Position numbers and translations under genes: made by a program. A DNA stretch of 64,000 nt, taken from the NCBI RefSeq assembly GCF_014805625.2, contig NW_023998423.1, positions 17,464,546-17,528,545 of the forward strand. Direction: 5' to 3'. Shown one piece after another: positions 49,318-59,182 of the stretch. The notes under the pieces were generated by a model. The model was not told the origin of the DNA. It made no database searches and worked only from the letters and a program-made list of their open reading frames with translations. The number at the start of each line of letters is the position of its first letter. Positions within the stretch are counted from its first letter, which is position 1. Source of the DNA: Glossina fuscipes. Lineage: Eukaryota; Arthropoda; Insecta; Diptera; Glossinidae.

Positions 49318-49600
49318 TAGCTGGGCCGGGCGAGACCAACTGATATATCGCTAAAAATATCTCGTAAGATTCAAACTACTTTATATATATACGGCTTTAT
49401 ACCTATCACCCATAAGCGCTATATTAATTCTGTCAAAACGCCCGAAAGAAAGCTTCACAAACACCATAAAATATATATATACTCCTTCATTCATCAAATT
49501 CTGAATCGATTTAAGTATGTCCGTCTATCTGTCCATGTAATGTTTTTGCGAAATATTGATAATAAAACGAAGCTATCGACTTCAAATTTGGATAGGAATA
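49318..49600. repeat. Dispersed repeat family A, copy 11 (rearranged fragments)
   Basis: A head-like 'ctgggccgggcgagaccaac' is followed by a minus-oriented 'ctgaatcgatttaagtatgt' and 'ccgtctatctgtccatgtaa'. It shows the same mixed orientation as the 17.4-18.0 kb copy. Confidence 0.5.
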
Positions 49601-50141
49601 CTGGAAGTTCTTTGCAAGCAGATTGGTATTGGAAATGGGACAAATCACTCGAAGGATATGATCACTATAAAACGTAAACCGAGAGCACTGGTGTTTACAA
49701 AAGCAAAAAAGAAATTGTTTTTTTTACTCATTATGCATAAATTACAGTAGATAAAGCTGTAAAAGTCTTCAGACACACACATTACCTGGGAGATCCTATA
49801 ATGCCTGCACAAAACTGACAATCATCGACAAGACCTATGCAATACACTGCTGTTTTAATCCACATATAATATGATGTATAAGATTCGGCACAGATGAACT
49901 TATTTTTGGAATTCAAAAGAGAGAATATAAAGATAAAGCTCGCGGAACAAGAGACATTCCCGCATTAGCTTATTGTAAGTAAATATTCATTGTGTGTAAA
50001 CTAATAGAATTGATTCGCCTCCTCTTTTATTTACAATTAGATTCTTACAATACCGTGAACAATAACATGCAATCGATATCGATAATAGCGATGAGCATGA
50101 ATAATGGAGCAAAAATCCGTTTTCTGGTCAAAATATTTAAT
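49601..50141. other. AT-rich DNA downstream of Arc2-like copy a
   Basis: A minus-strand AATAAA (plus TTTATT at 50026-50031) about 110 nt past the Arc2a stop is a candidate polyadenylation signal. Nothing else recognised. Confidence 0.4.
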
Positions 50142-50747
50142 TTAATATCTTTCAATGCGTTTTCCTTTATCAAGCAGATCTTTAATTGATTTAATTTTAT
50201 TTCGCGGTATATGTTGACGAAACTTAAAATTTAATAAACCATAAATAAAATCAATTTCAGTTTGCTTGTCGAGCGTCCCTTCCGGTAGTTTAGCTAAGAG
50301 AGCACGTTTCTGCAGCACAAAAGTATGGATAGATTGATACTCGGTTTGTTTTGTTTCAAAGAATTCCTTATAGATTTGATAAGCAGGTTTGATAGGTGAG
50401 AAATTTTCACGTAACAAAGTCATAGCATTTTCCCATGTTTTGAATTCGCGATGTATCCCCTTCCACCATATGAATGCTAAATCGTGCAATAATAGCGGTA
50501 AACCTTTTAAAGCATCTTCATTCGTAATTTGTTCCATATTTTTATACGTTTCTATCGCATCTATAAACTCTTCCACGTCTTCAAACTCCCGATATCCCGA
50601 GAAGCTGTCCGGACAATTGCTAAAACTGCCTTTTGATTCAACTTGATGAACATCTTGTTTCAAACGTGGCGTCAAGCAATATAATGTCTCGCTTAATATG
50701 CGAAATTGCTCATCTGACATCCTTCCTTCCTTCTTTCCATCCGTCAT
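50142..50747 (-). CDS. Arc2: Arc2-like capsid protein, copy a (no zinc knuckle, divergent)
   Basis: 201 codons from the ATG at 50747-50745; a second ATG nine codons in (MSDEQF) is also possible and is the start shared with copy b. The open frame extends to 50798 but that codon is TTG. The protein is a domesticated Ty3/gypsy-type gag: the shared KGSFSNC motif at residues 39-45, capsid N-lobe including the tryptophan pair (W94-W95) and TWENA, FSPxKPAYQ at 116-123, and C-lobe with KRALLAKLPEG and ETEIDFIYGLL-like sequence to about 190. It ends at ...KRIERY, just before the point where Arc1-like copies continue to the CCHC knuckle, as in Drosophila Arc2. It departs from the other three copies at otherwise fixed sites (I for T in FSPTKP, LLLHDLAFI for LFYGLAST). 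Likely an intact but fast-evolving paralogue; a capsid-forming role is by homology. Confidence 0.9.
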   Translation of the reverse strand: MTDGKKEGRMSDEQFRILSETLYCLTPRLKQDVHQVESKGSFSNCPDSFSGYREFEDVEEFIDAIETYKNMEQITNEDALKGLPLLLHDLAFIWWKGIHREFKTWENAMTLLRENFSPIKPAYQIYKEFFETKQTEYQSIHTFVLQKRALLAKLPEGTLDKQTEIDFIYGLLNFKFRQHIPRNKIKSIKDLLDKGKRIERY

Positions 50748-50868
50748 TGGACACAGTTTGTGCTTATTGTCATCTAAAGAGAAACTAACTGTTTGCAAAA
50801 CAGAAGATTTTCTTGTTTAAATGCCATTATTGTCTAAAACAAGAGAGAAAAATATTAAGAGCTTATGA

Positions 50869-50876
50869 TTTTTATA
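50869..50876 (-). promoter_or_regulatory. Candidate TATA box of Arc2-like copy a
   Basis: Minus strand reads TATAAAAA about 120 nt upstream of the ATG. No clear initiator was seen 30 nt downstream. Confidence 0.3.
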
Positions 50877-50990
50877 AGAGAATGAATTGAGGAATGCAAT
50901 CATCGAAGAGAAGCGGAAAAGAGAAACTTGTTAAGAGAGACTATTAGGTAAACTTTTTATTTATGATGTAATTGACCGGCTTTTAACAAA

Positions 50991-52513
50991 TACACTCAAC
51001 TCTTTTTTACAATGTCTTTTTTTACACGATTTTGAAATAACACGTTTCCCCAATGGTAGAAAATACACTTTTTTACACGAATTTTTTATTCTAGCACGAA
51101 CCAAAAGATAAAAAAAGAAATTTAAAAAAAAAAGTTAGTGACATTAACATGGGAAAATTTAATTATGACGTCAAGAGGTATTGGGATTTTTATTGAGTTG
51201 AGGAATATCAATGACTAAAGTAAGCACGCCTCAAATAGCCGGGCAAGCCCACGCCGGCATTATTTTATTAAAAGACAAATTTTACTTAGGAAGCAAAACT
51301 TCCGTTCCTCATAACCTAATATCGAGAACAATATAACAATAAAAAACCGACAGAGGCTGCCAACGAAATTCTTCTTCGCACACGTCTACTAACGACAGCA
51401 TTTTTGGTCCATAAACGTGAACGTTTGTTATCAAGTAGCGATGAATGGTTGGAAAACTTATTTTTACTCTTAATATTAGTTCAAATTTTTATATCTTCTA
51501 TAACACTTATGGGCTGAATTTTCACTAACTCTGATATTTTCTTTTGTAATAAAAACGAGTTGCTTTGGATCTTACTGTCTTCGCACGCTTTTCTGAAAAA
51601 ATATTTGCAGTTTTTTCATCTGACCCGACTTTCATACCCTACATCACCTGTGGAACAGAGTATATTAAGTTTGTGCCGATATATATAACACGAAGAAGCG
51701 CTTAAGACCGCCCCTTTTTTTATTATATCGATCGGTTCAGAGGCATAATCTGAATTGATCTAAGCATGTCCGTCCGTCTGTCCGCCTGCTGCCTGTCCTT
51801 GTAAATTTTGCTCAAGTTACAGGTCGCAAATTTTGAGATATTTTGATGAAATTTGGTACAGTGACGTTTTTTGACCCAAGGACGAACACTATTAAAAATG
51901 GTTCAGATCGGTGCACTTTTTCGACCATTCCACACCGTATTCTGGAATGTCCTTATATAGAAAAAAATTGCAATTTTCCAAATTTCTCTATGTCTAAATA
52001 GTAGAATTTCGGCATTCTAAATTGGTATGAAAACTTTGAAGCGGCCGGGGCTAATTTTGCAATCCTTCTCATATAACGAAAACTGACATTCATACGAAAA
52101 AAACATATTCAATGCTTCATGATGAAAATTGTGTCATAAAAGTAACTGAATATTAAAAAATTAGCTGTACCAAATTTAGACCATCTCGGTCCATTTTTTG
52201 GATCCTACTATAGTAAGGATTTTCACGAAAATCGATCCCTTGTAGGGCAGAAAAGTCCAAGTTTTAATATGTGGTGATGAAAACTGACCCACAATATTTG
52301 AAAAATTTCATACGAAATAAGATATAATTATTGTATTCTATAATAAAAATAAGAATTGTGTTGAACAATGTAGTATACGGTACTCAATGGTGGGCCTTGC
52401 CTGACTATAATTTTCTTATTTGTTTAAAGATAATGAACAAACCGCTAAATTTGCCATATGCCGCATGGTTTTCTAAGGCACGCATCCGCCGTGTAAAAAC
52501 AGAGTTGGGTGTA
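50991..52513 (-). mobile_element. TIR element family M, copy 3 (with nested family A repeat)
   Basis: The left tip is 'tacactcaactcttttttac'. The right tip 'agagttgggtgta' is its inverse. The right inner sequence, reverse complemented, reads 'cacggcggatgcgtgcctta' and matches copy 2's left end. The segment near 51400-51450, reverse complemented, contains 'catcgctacttgataacaa' and matches the interior of copies 1 and 2. Both tips are flanked by TA, consistent with a TA target. A family A copy (51625-52420) sits inside. No transposase. Confidence 0.75.
51625..52420 (-). repeat. Dispersed repeat family A, copy 12, nested in TIR element copy 3
   Basis: Minus orientation, nearly full length: 'taccctacatcacctgtgga' at one end, 'atgtccgtccgtctgtccgc' core, 'ttggtacagtgac', 'aaaatggttcagatcggtgc', 'accatctcggtccattttt', and 'gtgggccttgcctgactata' at the other end. 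Inserted independently of the copy nested in TIR element copy 1, since the two sit at different offsets from the TIR. Confidence 0.8.
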
Positions 52514-52782
52514 GTTATTGCCTATTTTATCAATATATTAACTAACTTTTAAAATTTATTCTTGGAAAAAGCTATATGAAGAACTAAACTTGTTTAAGTT
52601 GCTATCAAACAATTTATACCCATTATTTGAGGATCAAGTCGTTATAGAAATTACGTGCAGAAGGACCGATTTTAGATGATTAATTGTTGTACAAGGTCTG
52701 TTAAATGAATTTCAACATCAATTAAAAAAATATTGTGGAATTGATTTCAATGTGGGTTTTAGAATAATTTAAGCGATGGACT

Positions 52783-52880
52783 ACTTGCGCAGTGCGATCC
52801 ACTGGGACTGGGATTCGAACCCGCGACCAACAATTTTGCAATCGCGAGTCTTATTTCCTCCGCTTTACGAGAAATAGAAT
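52783..52880 (-). repeat. tRNA-derived SINE or tRNA relic, copy 4
   Basis: Minus strand carries a consensus-grade box B, 'gcgggttcgaatcccagtcc', preceded by 'gcgattgcaaaattgttggt' and a box-A-like 'cgtaaagcggaggaaataag'. The 'cgggttcgaatcccagt' part resembles the other SINE-like copies. The cloverleaf is not complete enough for a functional tRNA. Confidence 0.5.
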
Positions 52881-52909
52881 GAGACCAGCAATGCATTAAC
52901 GAGTAAGAA

Positions 52910-53836
52910 AATTATATTCGGTCGGGACCGAATTTTTTATACCCATCACCATTATCATAGCAAAGACAAAAAATAAATAAATAAAAGAACTAAATTTTCA
53001 TGCCCTTTAATAGAAAGCGCACTCGGCTGGTTTTTGCTATTTTCGAAATAAAAGTTTTCGTTGTATACGCGTGCGGGCATTGTAAGCGTGTCCTTGGAAA
53101 CGTTAAAGTCAATTCCAAATTCTTTTCCAAGTTTGTAGGCGATCTCTTCATTTTCGATAACGTTTTTCGATAATGTTTACCAAAAATAATGCACAGTTGC
53201 GCAGTCAGACAGGTGGACAGGTGAATGGACGGGCATGTTTAGAGTCAACTCAAATCTGAAACTGTCCAAGCATTTATATACTTTATGGAGTTTTTGAAGC
53301 TTTTTTCTGCGCGCTATAAAGGCATTCAAAGGAAAATTAAATTTTGATACACTACAATATTGGGTAGGCGTAGTTACCTTGTCCCATTTTTATATAGGCC
53401 CTACAGGAGCGCCCATAGAATATGCTTTCAAAACATTGTACATTTATCTGCTACAGTTTATGAGTAATGAGCAAAAAATCAATTTTTTGTTCGTTTGAAA
53501 AACAGACGTGTTCTCAGTTTACATGGTACTGCGGCCGGGTTCTTCCACCGATTTACTCCATTTTCAATTCCAACCTGCGTGCAAGAACTTCCAATGTTTG
53601 TGCCAAATTTGAAATCGAAACCTTCATATTTGCGGCCAGGATAATGTTTACACCAAACATTACAAAGACGGACAGACACTCAGACAGACGAACGGTCATG
53701 CTTAAATTGATTTAGAATGTAATGTTGATCAAGAATATGGATACTTAGTGGGGTATCTGATGATTCCCCCTGGGCGTTGCAAACGTTCGCACAAAACAAA
53801 TATACCTCTCACCCTTCGGTGATGGGCATAAAAATA
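52910..53836 (+). repeat. Dispersed repeat family B, copy 2 (near full length)
   Basis: Starts 'gaccgaattttttatacccatcacc' in part (tip TATACCCATCACC) and ends 'cttcggtgatgggcataa'; the tips are an imperfect inverted repeat. Inner blocks: 'gtgcgggcattgtaagcgtg', 'cgcccatagaatatgctttc', 'tacatggtactgcggccggg', 'caacctgcgtgcaagaactt' and a GACGGACAGACACTCAGACAG core at about 53669. The design is like family A but the sequence differs. Confidence 0.75.
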
Positions 53837-54569
53837 TACAAAATCACCACATTTTGAAAAATAATTCTATGAATTCTCGAGCACACATACCCGATTACAT
53901 ATCAGCAATGCGTTTATATTAAACTGCAATGAGGCATTTTAAGAAACATTAAATATATCTCTCAGGTAAACGTTTAAACTCAACTAAAATACTTAAATAA
54001 TCTAGTCATACCATGCAATTGTTTCATTCTAATATATGGAAGAGCGAAACTTCTATTTCAGTTTTCTCCATTCCAAACTGAGAACTCACTACAAGTGTAA
54101 TTTTCATTGAGCAAATCATATTGAATTTTCGATGCCAAAGAAAATAGTTCAGATACAATTTTTCTTTTTCTATACGAGAAACGAACAAAAAATAACATAT
54201 CTAGCGATATGTACTCTACGTTAAGGTCTGTCAGCATTTAGGTACTTATTGAAGCTCAAGAGACTTTACAATGCCTATACACATTCTCTCTCATACTGTC
54301 TTTACGATGTACTTAAATTTTATCAATTCACTTTTATTACTTAAAATGCTACTTAAGGCATTGTATGCATTCTTGCTGTATGTTCGTTTCCATGTTTAAT
54401 GCAAATCACTCACCATTCTGCAATTATATTATTATTTAAAATTATGCTGTGGTTGCCTTAGCAGGAATATTTTATTTGTCATTTTCCTTGAATCACATAG
54501 AAACAATGACACAGAAAGTGATTATGAATAACGAAAACTGGATCTATCTCAACTCCTTCTCGGATGTTA
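53837..54569. other. AT-rich stretch with no recognised feature
   Basis: No gene or repeat family recognised. Confidence 0.45.
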
Positions 54570-55160
54570 CAAATATCCGCATAAACTTAATATGCTCTTA
54601 TACCTTGTGCGAAAGGTGGGAGTCGTTCAAAGAGTGCGCACGTTGAGAATTCTATCGTCCTACTGCACAGTTTCAACGTCAGCGGTAGCGATCTTGGCAG
54701 GAATGTTGCCTATCGAGCTATTAGTGAAGGAGCAATTACGTATCCATAGCGGCAAGCAGGGAATGTCAGCGATGTCTGGTGATCTAAGACTACTATCCGA
54801 CAGGGCATGTTGACAGAATAGCAACAACGATGGGAAGACGACCCGAAACGAAGACGAAGCCAAACACAAGAAAACATAGGGAAATTTTTCTTAAACCAAT
54901 TTTTCGCTAGTCATGGACAATTTCCGAGTTATTTGTGCCTTTTCAACTTACAAACAAATAACGCATGCGACCTTTTCTACGGCATAAAAGACGACATGCA
55001 GCATGCTGTTTCCTTCTCTCCGGCTAGGGTATGTTTGAGAAACATTTTTATCGGATCTCTGGAAATAGCAATTATCTTAGGTAATATGCTAGCGGTCATG
55101 TTAATGTACTCCAAGGTCGTTTTTTGCAAGACATGTTTCGATATAAAGCCACACAAAGAC
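54570..55160 (+). pseudogene. Decayed non-LTR retrotransposon (LINE), C-terminal end of ORF2
   Basis: Pieces of the end of a LINE reverse-transcriptase polyprotein follow each other in changing frames: 'TVSTSAVAILAGMLPIELL' (about 54670-54725), 'QQRWEDDPKR' (about 54820), 'FFLNQFFASHGQFPSYL' (about 54890-54935), a cysteine/histidine-poor relic of the zinc-ribbon with 'MQHAVSFSPA' (about 54995-55025), and 'GNMLAVML' (about 55080). This order is typical for the Jockey/R1-type C-terminus in insects. Frameshifts and loss of the zinc ligands show it is dead. It lies between the divergent Arc2a and Arc1a genes and helps explain why this spacer is longer than that of the second pair. Confidence 0.72.
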
Positions 55161-55537
55161 GATATCAGAACGCCTAATCCCAAGGCAGCACGAGAAGCGT
55201 AGGATGACATGGTGGGTATGAAGAATCCATAATTCTTTATCTCGACGTATTGCGAAAGGGATTCCGAGCTGATTTTGATCCTGATGTGGTACCTTTAGTT
55301 GGCAATGCGTTGCCACAATGTTCGATAAAAAAATATACATACATGTATATACCGCCTGCAGGACAAGTGATGTAGGGTATAAAAGAAGTCTATAAAGTAT
55401 TGTGAAGAAGTACGAGTAGCCTTGACCTGCAAGTAAGGTCGATGACGAGGACAAGCTAGCACATGATATTTAGAAAAGTTACAACTCCGTCTTATCAAAG
55501 CAAGCTTTTCGAATACATCTAAGAGATTGGCGTTAAC

Positions 55538-55630
55538 GATTCGACTCACGTTAAATTCATTTCGCTTGCACTTGTTTTCGTTTTTCATTCTCATTTACTT
55601 GAATTTCACAACATGAAGCATTTATTAACG
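55538..55630 (+). promoter_or_regulatory. Upstream block shared by the two Arc1-like genes (copy a)
   Basis: Aligns with 62472-62571 by eye: 'attcgactcacgttaaa' with 'attcgacgcatgctaaa', 'ttgcact', 'cattctcattta' with 'cactctcatcta', and 'tttcacaacatgaagcattt' with 'tttcacaatatgaatcattt'. Conservation just upstream of the core promoter suggests regulatory function, though common ancestry of the duplicates alone could explain it. Confidence 0.5.
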
Positions 55631-55677
55631 ATTTTTTTTCAACGAAAGAAAAAAAAAAAAAATAGGAAAATAATTCG

Positions 55678-55711
55678 TATATAAACGCTTGCATATGAAT
55701 TGAAAATTTTA
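55678..55711 (+). promoter_or_regulatory. Core promoter of Arc1-like copy a (TATA and initiator)
   Basis: TATATAAA at 55678-55685 and 'tttagtct' with the putative +1 A at 55711, 33 nt from the TATA start. Sequence from TATA to +30 matches copy b ('gcatatgaattgaaaatt' in both). The implied 5' UTR is about 242 nt. Confidence 0.6.
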
Positions 55712-55952
55712 GTCTCTTGCGATGTTTAATTAACACAACACAATCATTTTAAGCAGGGGAACCAATTCGAGAACATTCAATAATAAAATCTGTCTCTCTT
55801 CTTGATAGGGAATATAAATCATATCTTATCTTATAAAAAAAAAATCTCTCTTATAAGAGATATATTATTGATAGTTATCAAGTGGAGTAATCAATGATTC
55901 AATGAAAAGGGGTTTACAGTGTGCATAAGTAAGTAAATAGGATTCTATTAAA

Positions 55953-56747
55953 ATGGCCCAAGTTATACAAATGACTACCGAACAATTGCAACAATTGATC
56001 GAGTCCGTGCGCACTTCTAATCCTACAGCATCTGCCGGTTTAACGGTATCTACTCAATCTAAAGGTAGCTTCAGTAACTGTACAGCCTCTTTTGATGGTC
56101 AACGTGATCATGAAGCCGTTGAGGAATTTATTACTTCGATTGTTACGTATAAAGAAGTTGAATCGATTAGCGATGAAGATGCTTTGAAAGGTGTACCTTT
56201 ATTATTCTACGGCTTGGCATCGACTTGGTGGCAGGGAATTCGAAAAGAGGCTAAAACTTGGAATGATGTTTTATCACTGATACGCGAACATTTCTCTCCC
56301 ACCAAGCCGGCTTATCAGGTTTATATGGAAATTTTTGAAAAGAAACAAGACGATAAAGCCGCTATCGATACTTTTGTGTGCCAGAAACGTGCTCTGCTGG
56401 CGCAGCTACCAGACGATCGTCATGATGAGGAGACTGAATTGGACTTTATTTACGGTCTTGTTAATATTAAATATCGTAAACATATTGCACGCCACGATAT
56501 CAAGAACTTTAAAGACTTACTGGAAAAGGGGCGCATTATAGAGCATAATAATTTGGAAAGCGAAGCGAACGGTGGTGGTTACGTAAAAGGTGCAAAACGC
56601 ACAACAATACGTTGCACATATTGTAATTTTCGCGGTCATAATCAATATCAATGTCGAAAACGGAAGAGAGAAGAAAATACTACTGAAGACTACGCAGTTC
56701 CTAAGAAAAGACATTACACGGGAACAACAAAAACAACTTCAGTATAA
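55953..56747 (+). CDS. Arc1: Arc1-like capsid protein, copy a (with CCHC zinc knuckle)
   Basis: 264 codons from an ATG in good context (AAAATGGC) that is shared with copy b. N-terminal helix MTTEQLQQLIESV (7-19), a short low-complexity linker (20-36), KGSFSNC (37-43), capsid N-lobe with W92-W93 and EAKTW, HFSPTKPAYQ (113-122), C-lobe with QKRALLAQLP and ETELDFIYGL up to about 190, then RIIEHNN and a basic linker. A CX2CX4HX4C knuckle uses C221, C224, H229 and C234. Its tail (235-264) is longer than that of copy b and rich in K/R. By homology it is a domesticated Ty3/gypsy gag that forms capsids and binds RNA, as Drosophila Arc1 does for its own mRNA at synapses. No protease or polymerase follows, so it is a host gene and not a live element. 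Single coding exon. Confidence 0.95.
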   Translation: MAQVIQMTTEQLQQLIESVRTSNPTASAGLTVSTQSKGSFSNCTASFDGQRDHEAVEEFITSIVTYKEVESISDEDALKGVPLLFYGLASTWWQGIRKEAKTWNDVLSLIREHFSPTKPAYQVYMEIFEKKQDDKAAIDTFVCQKRALLAQLPDDRHDEETELDFIYGLVNIKYRKHIARHDIKNFKDLLEKGRIIEHNNLESEANGGGYVKGAKRTTIRCTYCNFRGHNQYQCRKRKREENTTEDYAVPKKRHYTGTTKTTSV

Positions 56748-56763
56748 TAACGTTATTTTAAAT

Positions 56764-56853
56764 GAGCGATGATGTTTTACGTCATCTCTACTTCTCTCCT
56801 CCCCAAGATGACAAGAACAGTTAGTTTTACTAGGTTAAGAAGATTTGTTCGCA
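56764..56853 (+). promoter_or_regulatory. Conserved 3' UTR block of Arc1-like copy a
   Basis: Starts about 16 nt after the stop. It aligns with 63632-63712: 'gagcgatgatgttttacgtc' with 'gagcgattgttttctacgtc', then 'tctctac..ctc', 'aagatgacaagaacagtta' with 'aagatggcaaaaacggtta', and 'aggttaa'. The similarity exceeds that of the coding ends next to it. The Arc1 3' UTR in Drosophila is involved in binding the Arc1 capsid, so this is a candidate for such a signal; function here is inference. Confidence 0.5.
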
Positions 56854-58429
56854 CTTTACTGCAATTTGTTAGAGGAAACATTTTCAGTTCGAGGAGAAAT
56901 TTTTCAAGTTTTTTGTATTGAAATTTCTCTTGAATGGTAAAGAGCGAATACCTATAGTGAACACATTTGATATTTCGACTCTTTGAAGAAAACTTAGCTA
57001 TTGAATGAGTTACAAGCAAAGCGAGGGACGATGAATGCAATGAAAGTATAATGTGTTTGCCTTAATGCTACTATTAGAAGAATTATTCATTTTCTTTTGT
57101 CATTGTTCGCATTTTATGCACTACACTTTTCCTTTTATTAAAGAATTGTAGGCGACATAGTTACATACGTGCATAGGCCTCGGTTTCGTTATATTTATTT
57201 ATTATTAAGAATTTATTCGATATAAACTAAGCCTTTCATTAAGTTAATTTTTTTTTTCTTTTTTGTTGTTCGAATATTAAGATCAAAATTTACAGAAAAA
57301 ATTGTTATTTAATTCAGTAAATTTGAATTTTTTTTTTAATATATAATATCATTATTATTATTAATATTGCTATTAAGAACAACGTTGCTAATATGTATTA
57401 ACATATATAAAATTATATTTGTATATATATAAATTTAAATAATTATATTGTTTGCATATATACATGTATGAAAGTATTAATAATTAAACTAAAAAATTAT
57501 TTTAATAAAATTGTTTTTATAGAAATTACAAAAATGTTGGTAATATCAGCGACAACGAAATAACAAGATGGTCCAACATTTTGTTCAAAATTCAAACCTG
57601 AAAATTAATACGGGCTTGCTGTGTTTCTGTTCTGTTAATCACTGCAGTAACGCTGTTAATTAGCAGCCCATTTACTGCTTGCTCTTTTGGGTTAAGTGGT
57701 GGGCCATCTTTTCATTTCGCTGCTTCTGAGAATGCATTTTCAAAATTTTTTATACTTTCCCACATATTCTACCGCCTTAAAGGAAAAAAGCCTTCTGTGT
57801 ACACATTTATGTATATACAAAATTGCATAAAAACCTCGACCAATATATATACTCGCACTAGCTTGTGGACAATAAAAGAGCTTTAAAGGAATTCGATTCG
57901 CTGTAACGATCGGCGTGGCGTGGTAAGCAATCAAGCAGTCTTTAATGCAACTACGATTCAACTCTTACATAAAAAGGAATCAAATTTGATCAAAATTTTT
58001 ATTTCTAAAGCTTTTAGTGGCACATTTTATAGAACCGAGAGCCCGGTTTATAGCTGTCGACATCGCGTGCACCAAATAGTTAGTTAAAGAATGCATTTTT
58101 CCCGAGTCAAGTAACGCATTCATATTACGATTGAGTTTACTCGATATCGAGCAGTGTCTGAATTCTCTCTAATCAATTTCATAAAAACATTTTTTAATCA
58201 AACTCCTGTGGAGAGGAATGCTTAAACCTTCACCTTCAGCTCTTAAACCGTCACCTTTGCCTTCAAATAGAATAGACGAACTCTTATTATTACAGCTGAG
58301 CGAAAAACTGCTCATTTTTGGCTTTTGAAAACAGAGGCGTTAACAGTTTATGTGACAATGTAAACAAGTCCTGTCTCCGATTTGTTTTATTTTCAATTAC
58401 GAAAGTTACCCGAAAGAATTTCAAATATT
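56854..58429. other. AT-rich spacer between Arc1-like copy a and Arc2-like copy b
   Basis: Includes the rest of the Arc1a 3' UTR (candidate AATAAA near 57504), T and AT tracts at 57250-57480, and no further gene. The genes on either side are convergent. Confidence 0.5.
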
Positions 58430-58765
58430 TTTAAGAAAATTGAAAACAGATATCTTAGCTATACAAAGACGGACAGGCCGGCAAAATCTTACCGATTCAG
58501 AATTTCAGACTAATTAAGAATATATACGCTTTATAGCAAGGACTTCCAATATTGTCAATAAAATTGAAGCAGATATGTTAATTTTGTAAAGACGGACAGA
58601 CGGACATGCTAGAATTGACTTAAAATTTAACATTGATTAAGAATATGTATAGTTTATTTTTGCCATAATCGAAGCCGATATCTAAAATTTACAAAGACGG
58701 ATAGTCATACATGCTTAAATCGTTTCAAAATTCGATATTGATTAAAAATTTGTATACTTCAAGGC
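58430..58765 (+). repeat. Family B-like tandem array, three degenerate units
   Basis: The unit 'acaaagacggacag ... gctta/gaattgact ... attaagaatatgtatac' occurs three times, with the GACGG core at about 58463, 58586 and 58691 (periods of 123 and 105 bp). It corresponds to the 3' part of family B (compare 53660-53740). Confidence 0.6.
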
Positions 58766-59182
58766 ATCCCTGTAGTTTTCTTGTGTGTTTTTCCAATGTT
58801 TTGACAAATTAAATGTATCTCCATCTTTCGGTAGTGGTAGATATAAACACCTAATATACGAACGCATACGATATATACACATATATATATATATATATAT
58901 ATGTATAACGCCTGCACGATTGTTTCTAAAGAAACTAAATTCTATTTTTTACTTCTACTGTGCTCGATCGAAATAAAAGATCTAAGAAGAGCATTTAAAA
59001 ATGCACTCAACATTGAGTGATTAATTTCCCCGTCTATCCATCGCTAGGCTACGATGGAACAACCTCTTGGATAGAAAGAAATTTTTAATGTTTTTTACAT
59101 ATATTATAAACTTATCAATACTTTTGCTTACATTAAATACAAAAAGATATTTTACAACGATTGTCTATTATTATTAACTAAT
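58766..59182. other. AT-rich DNA downstream of Arc2-like copy b
   Basis: AT microsatellite at about 58878-58901. No gene recognised. Confidence 0.5.

Noticed and set aside
50748..50798. N-terminal extension of Arc2-like copy a
   Set aside because: Begins with TTG and is not conserved in copy b beyond chance in the 5' UTR; the ATG at 50747 or the inner MSDEQF start is used.
55101..55454. 117-codon minus-strand ORF
   Set aside because: It partly overlaps the LINE relic in antisense and shows no recognised domain.
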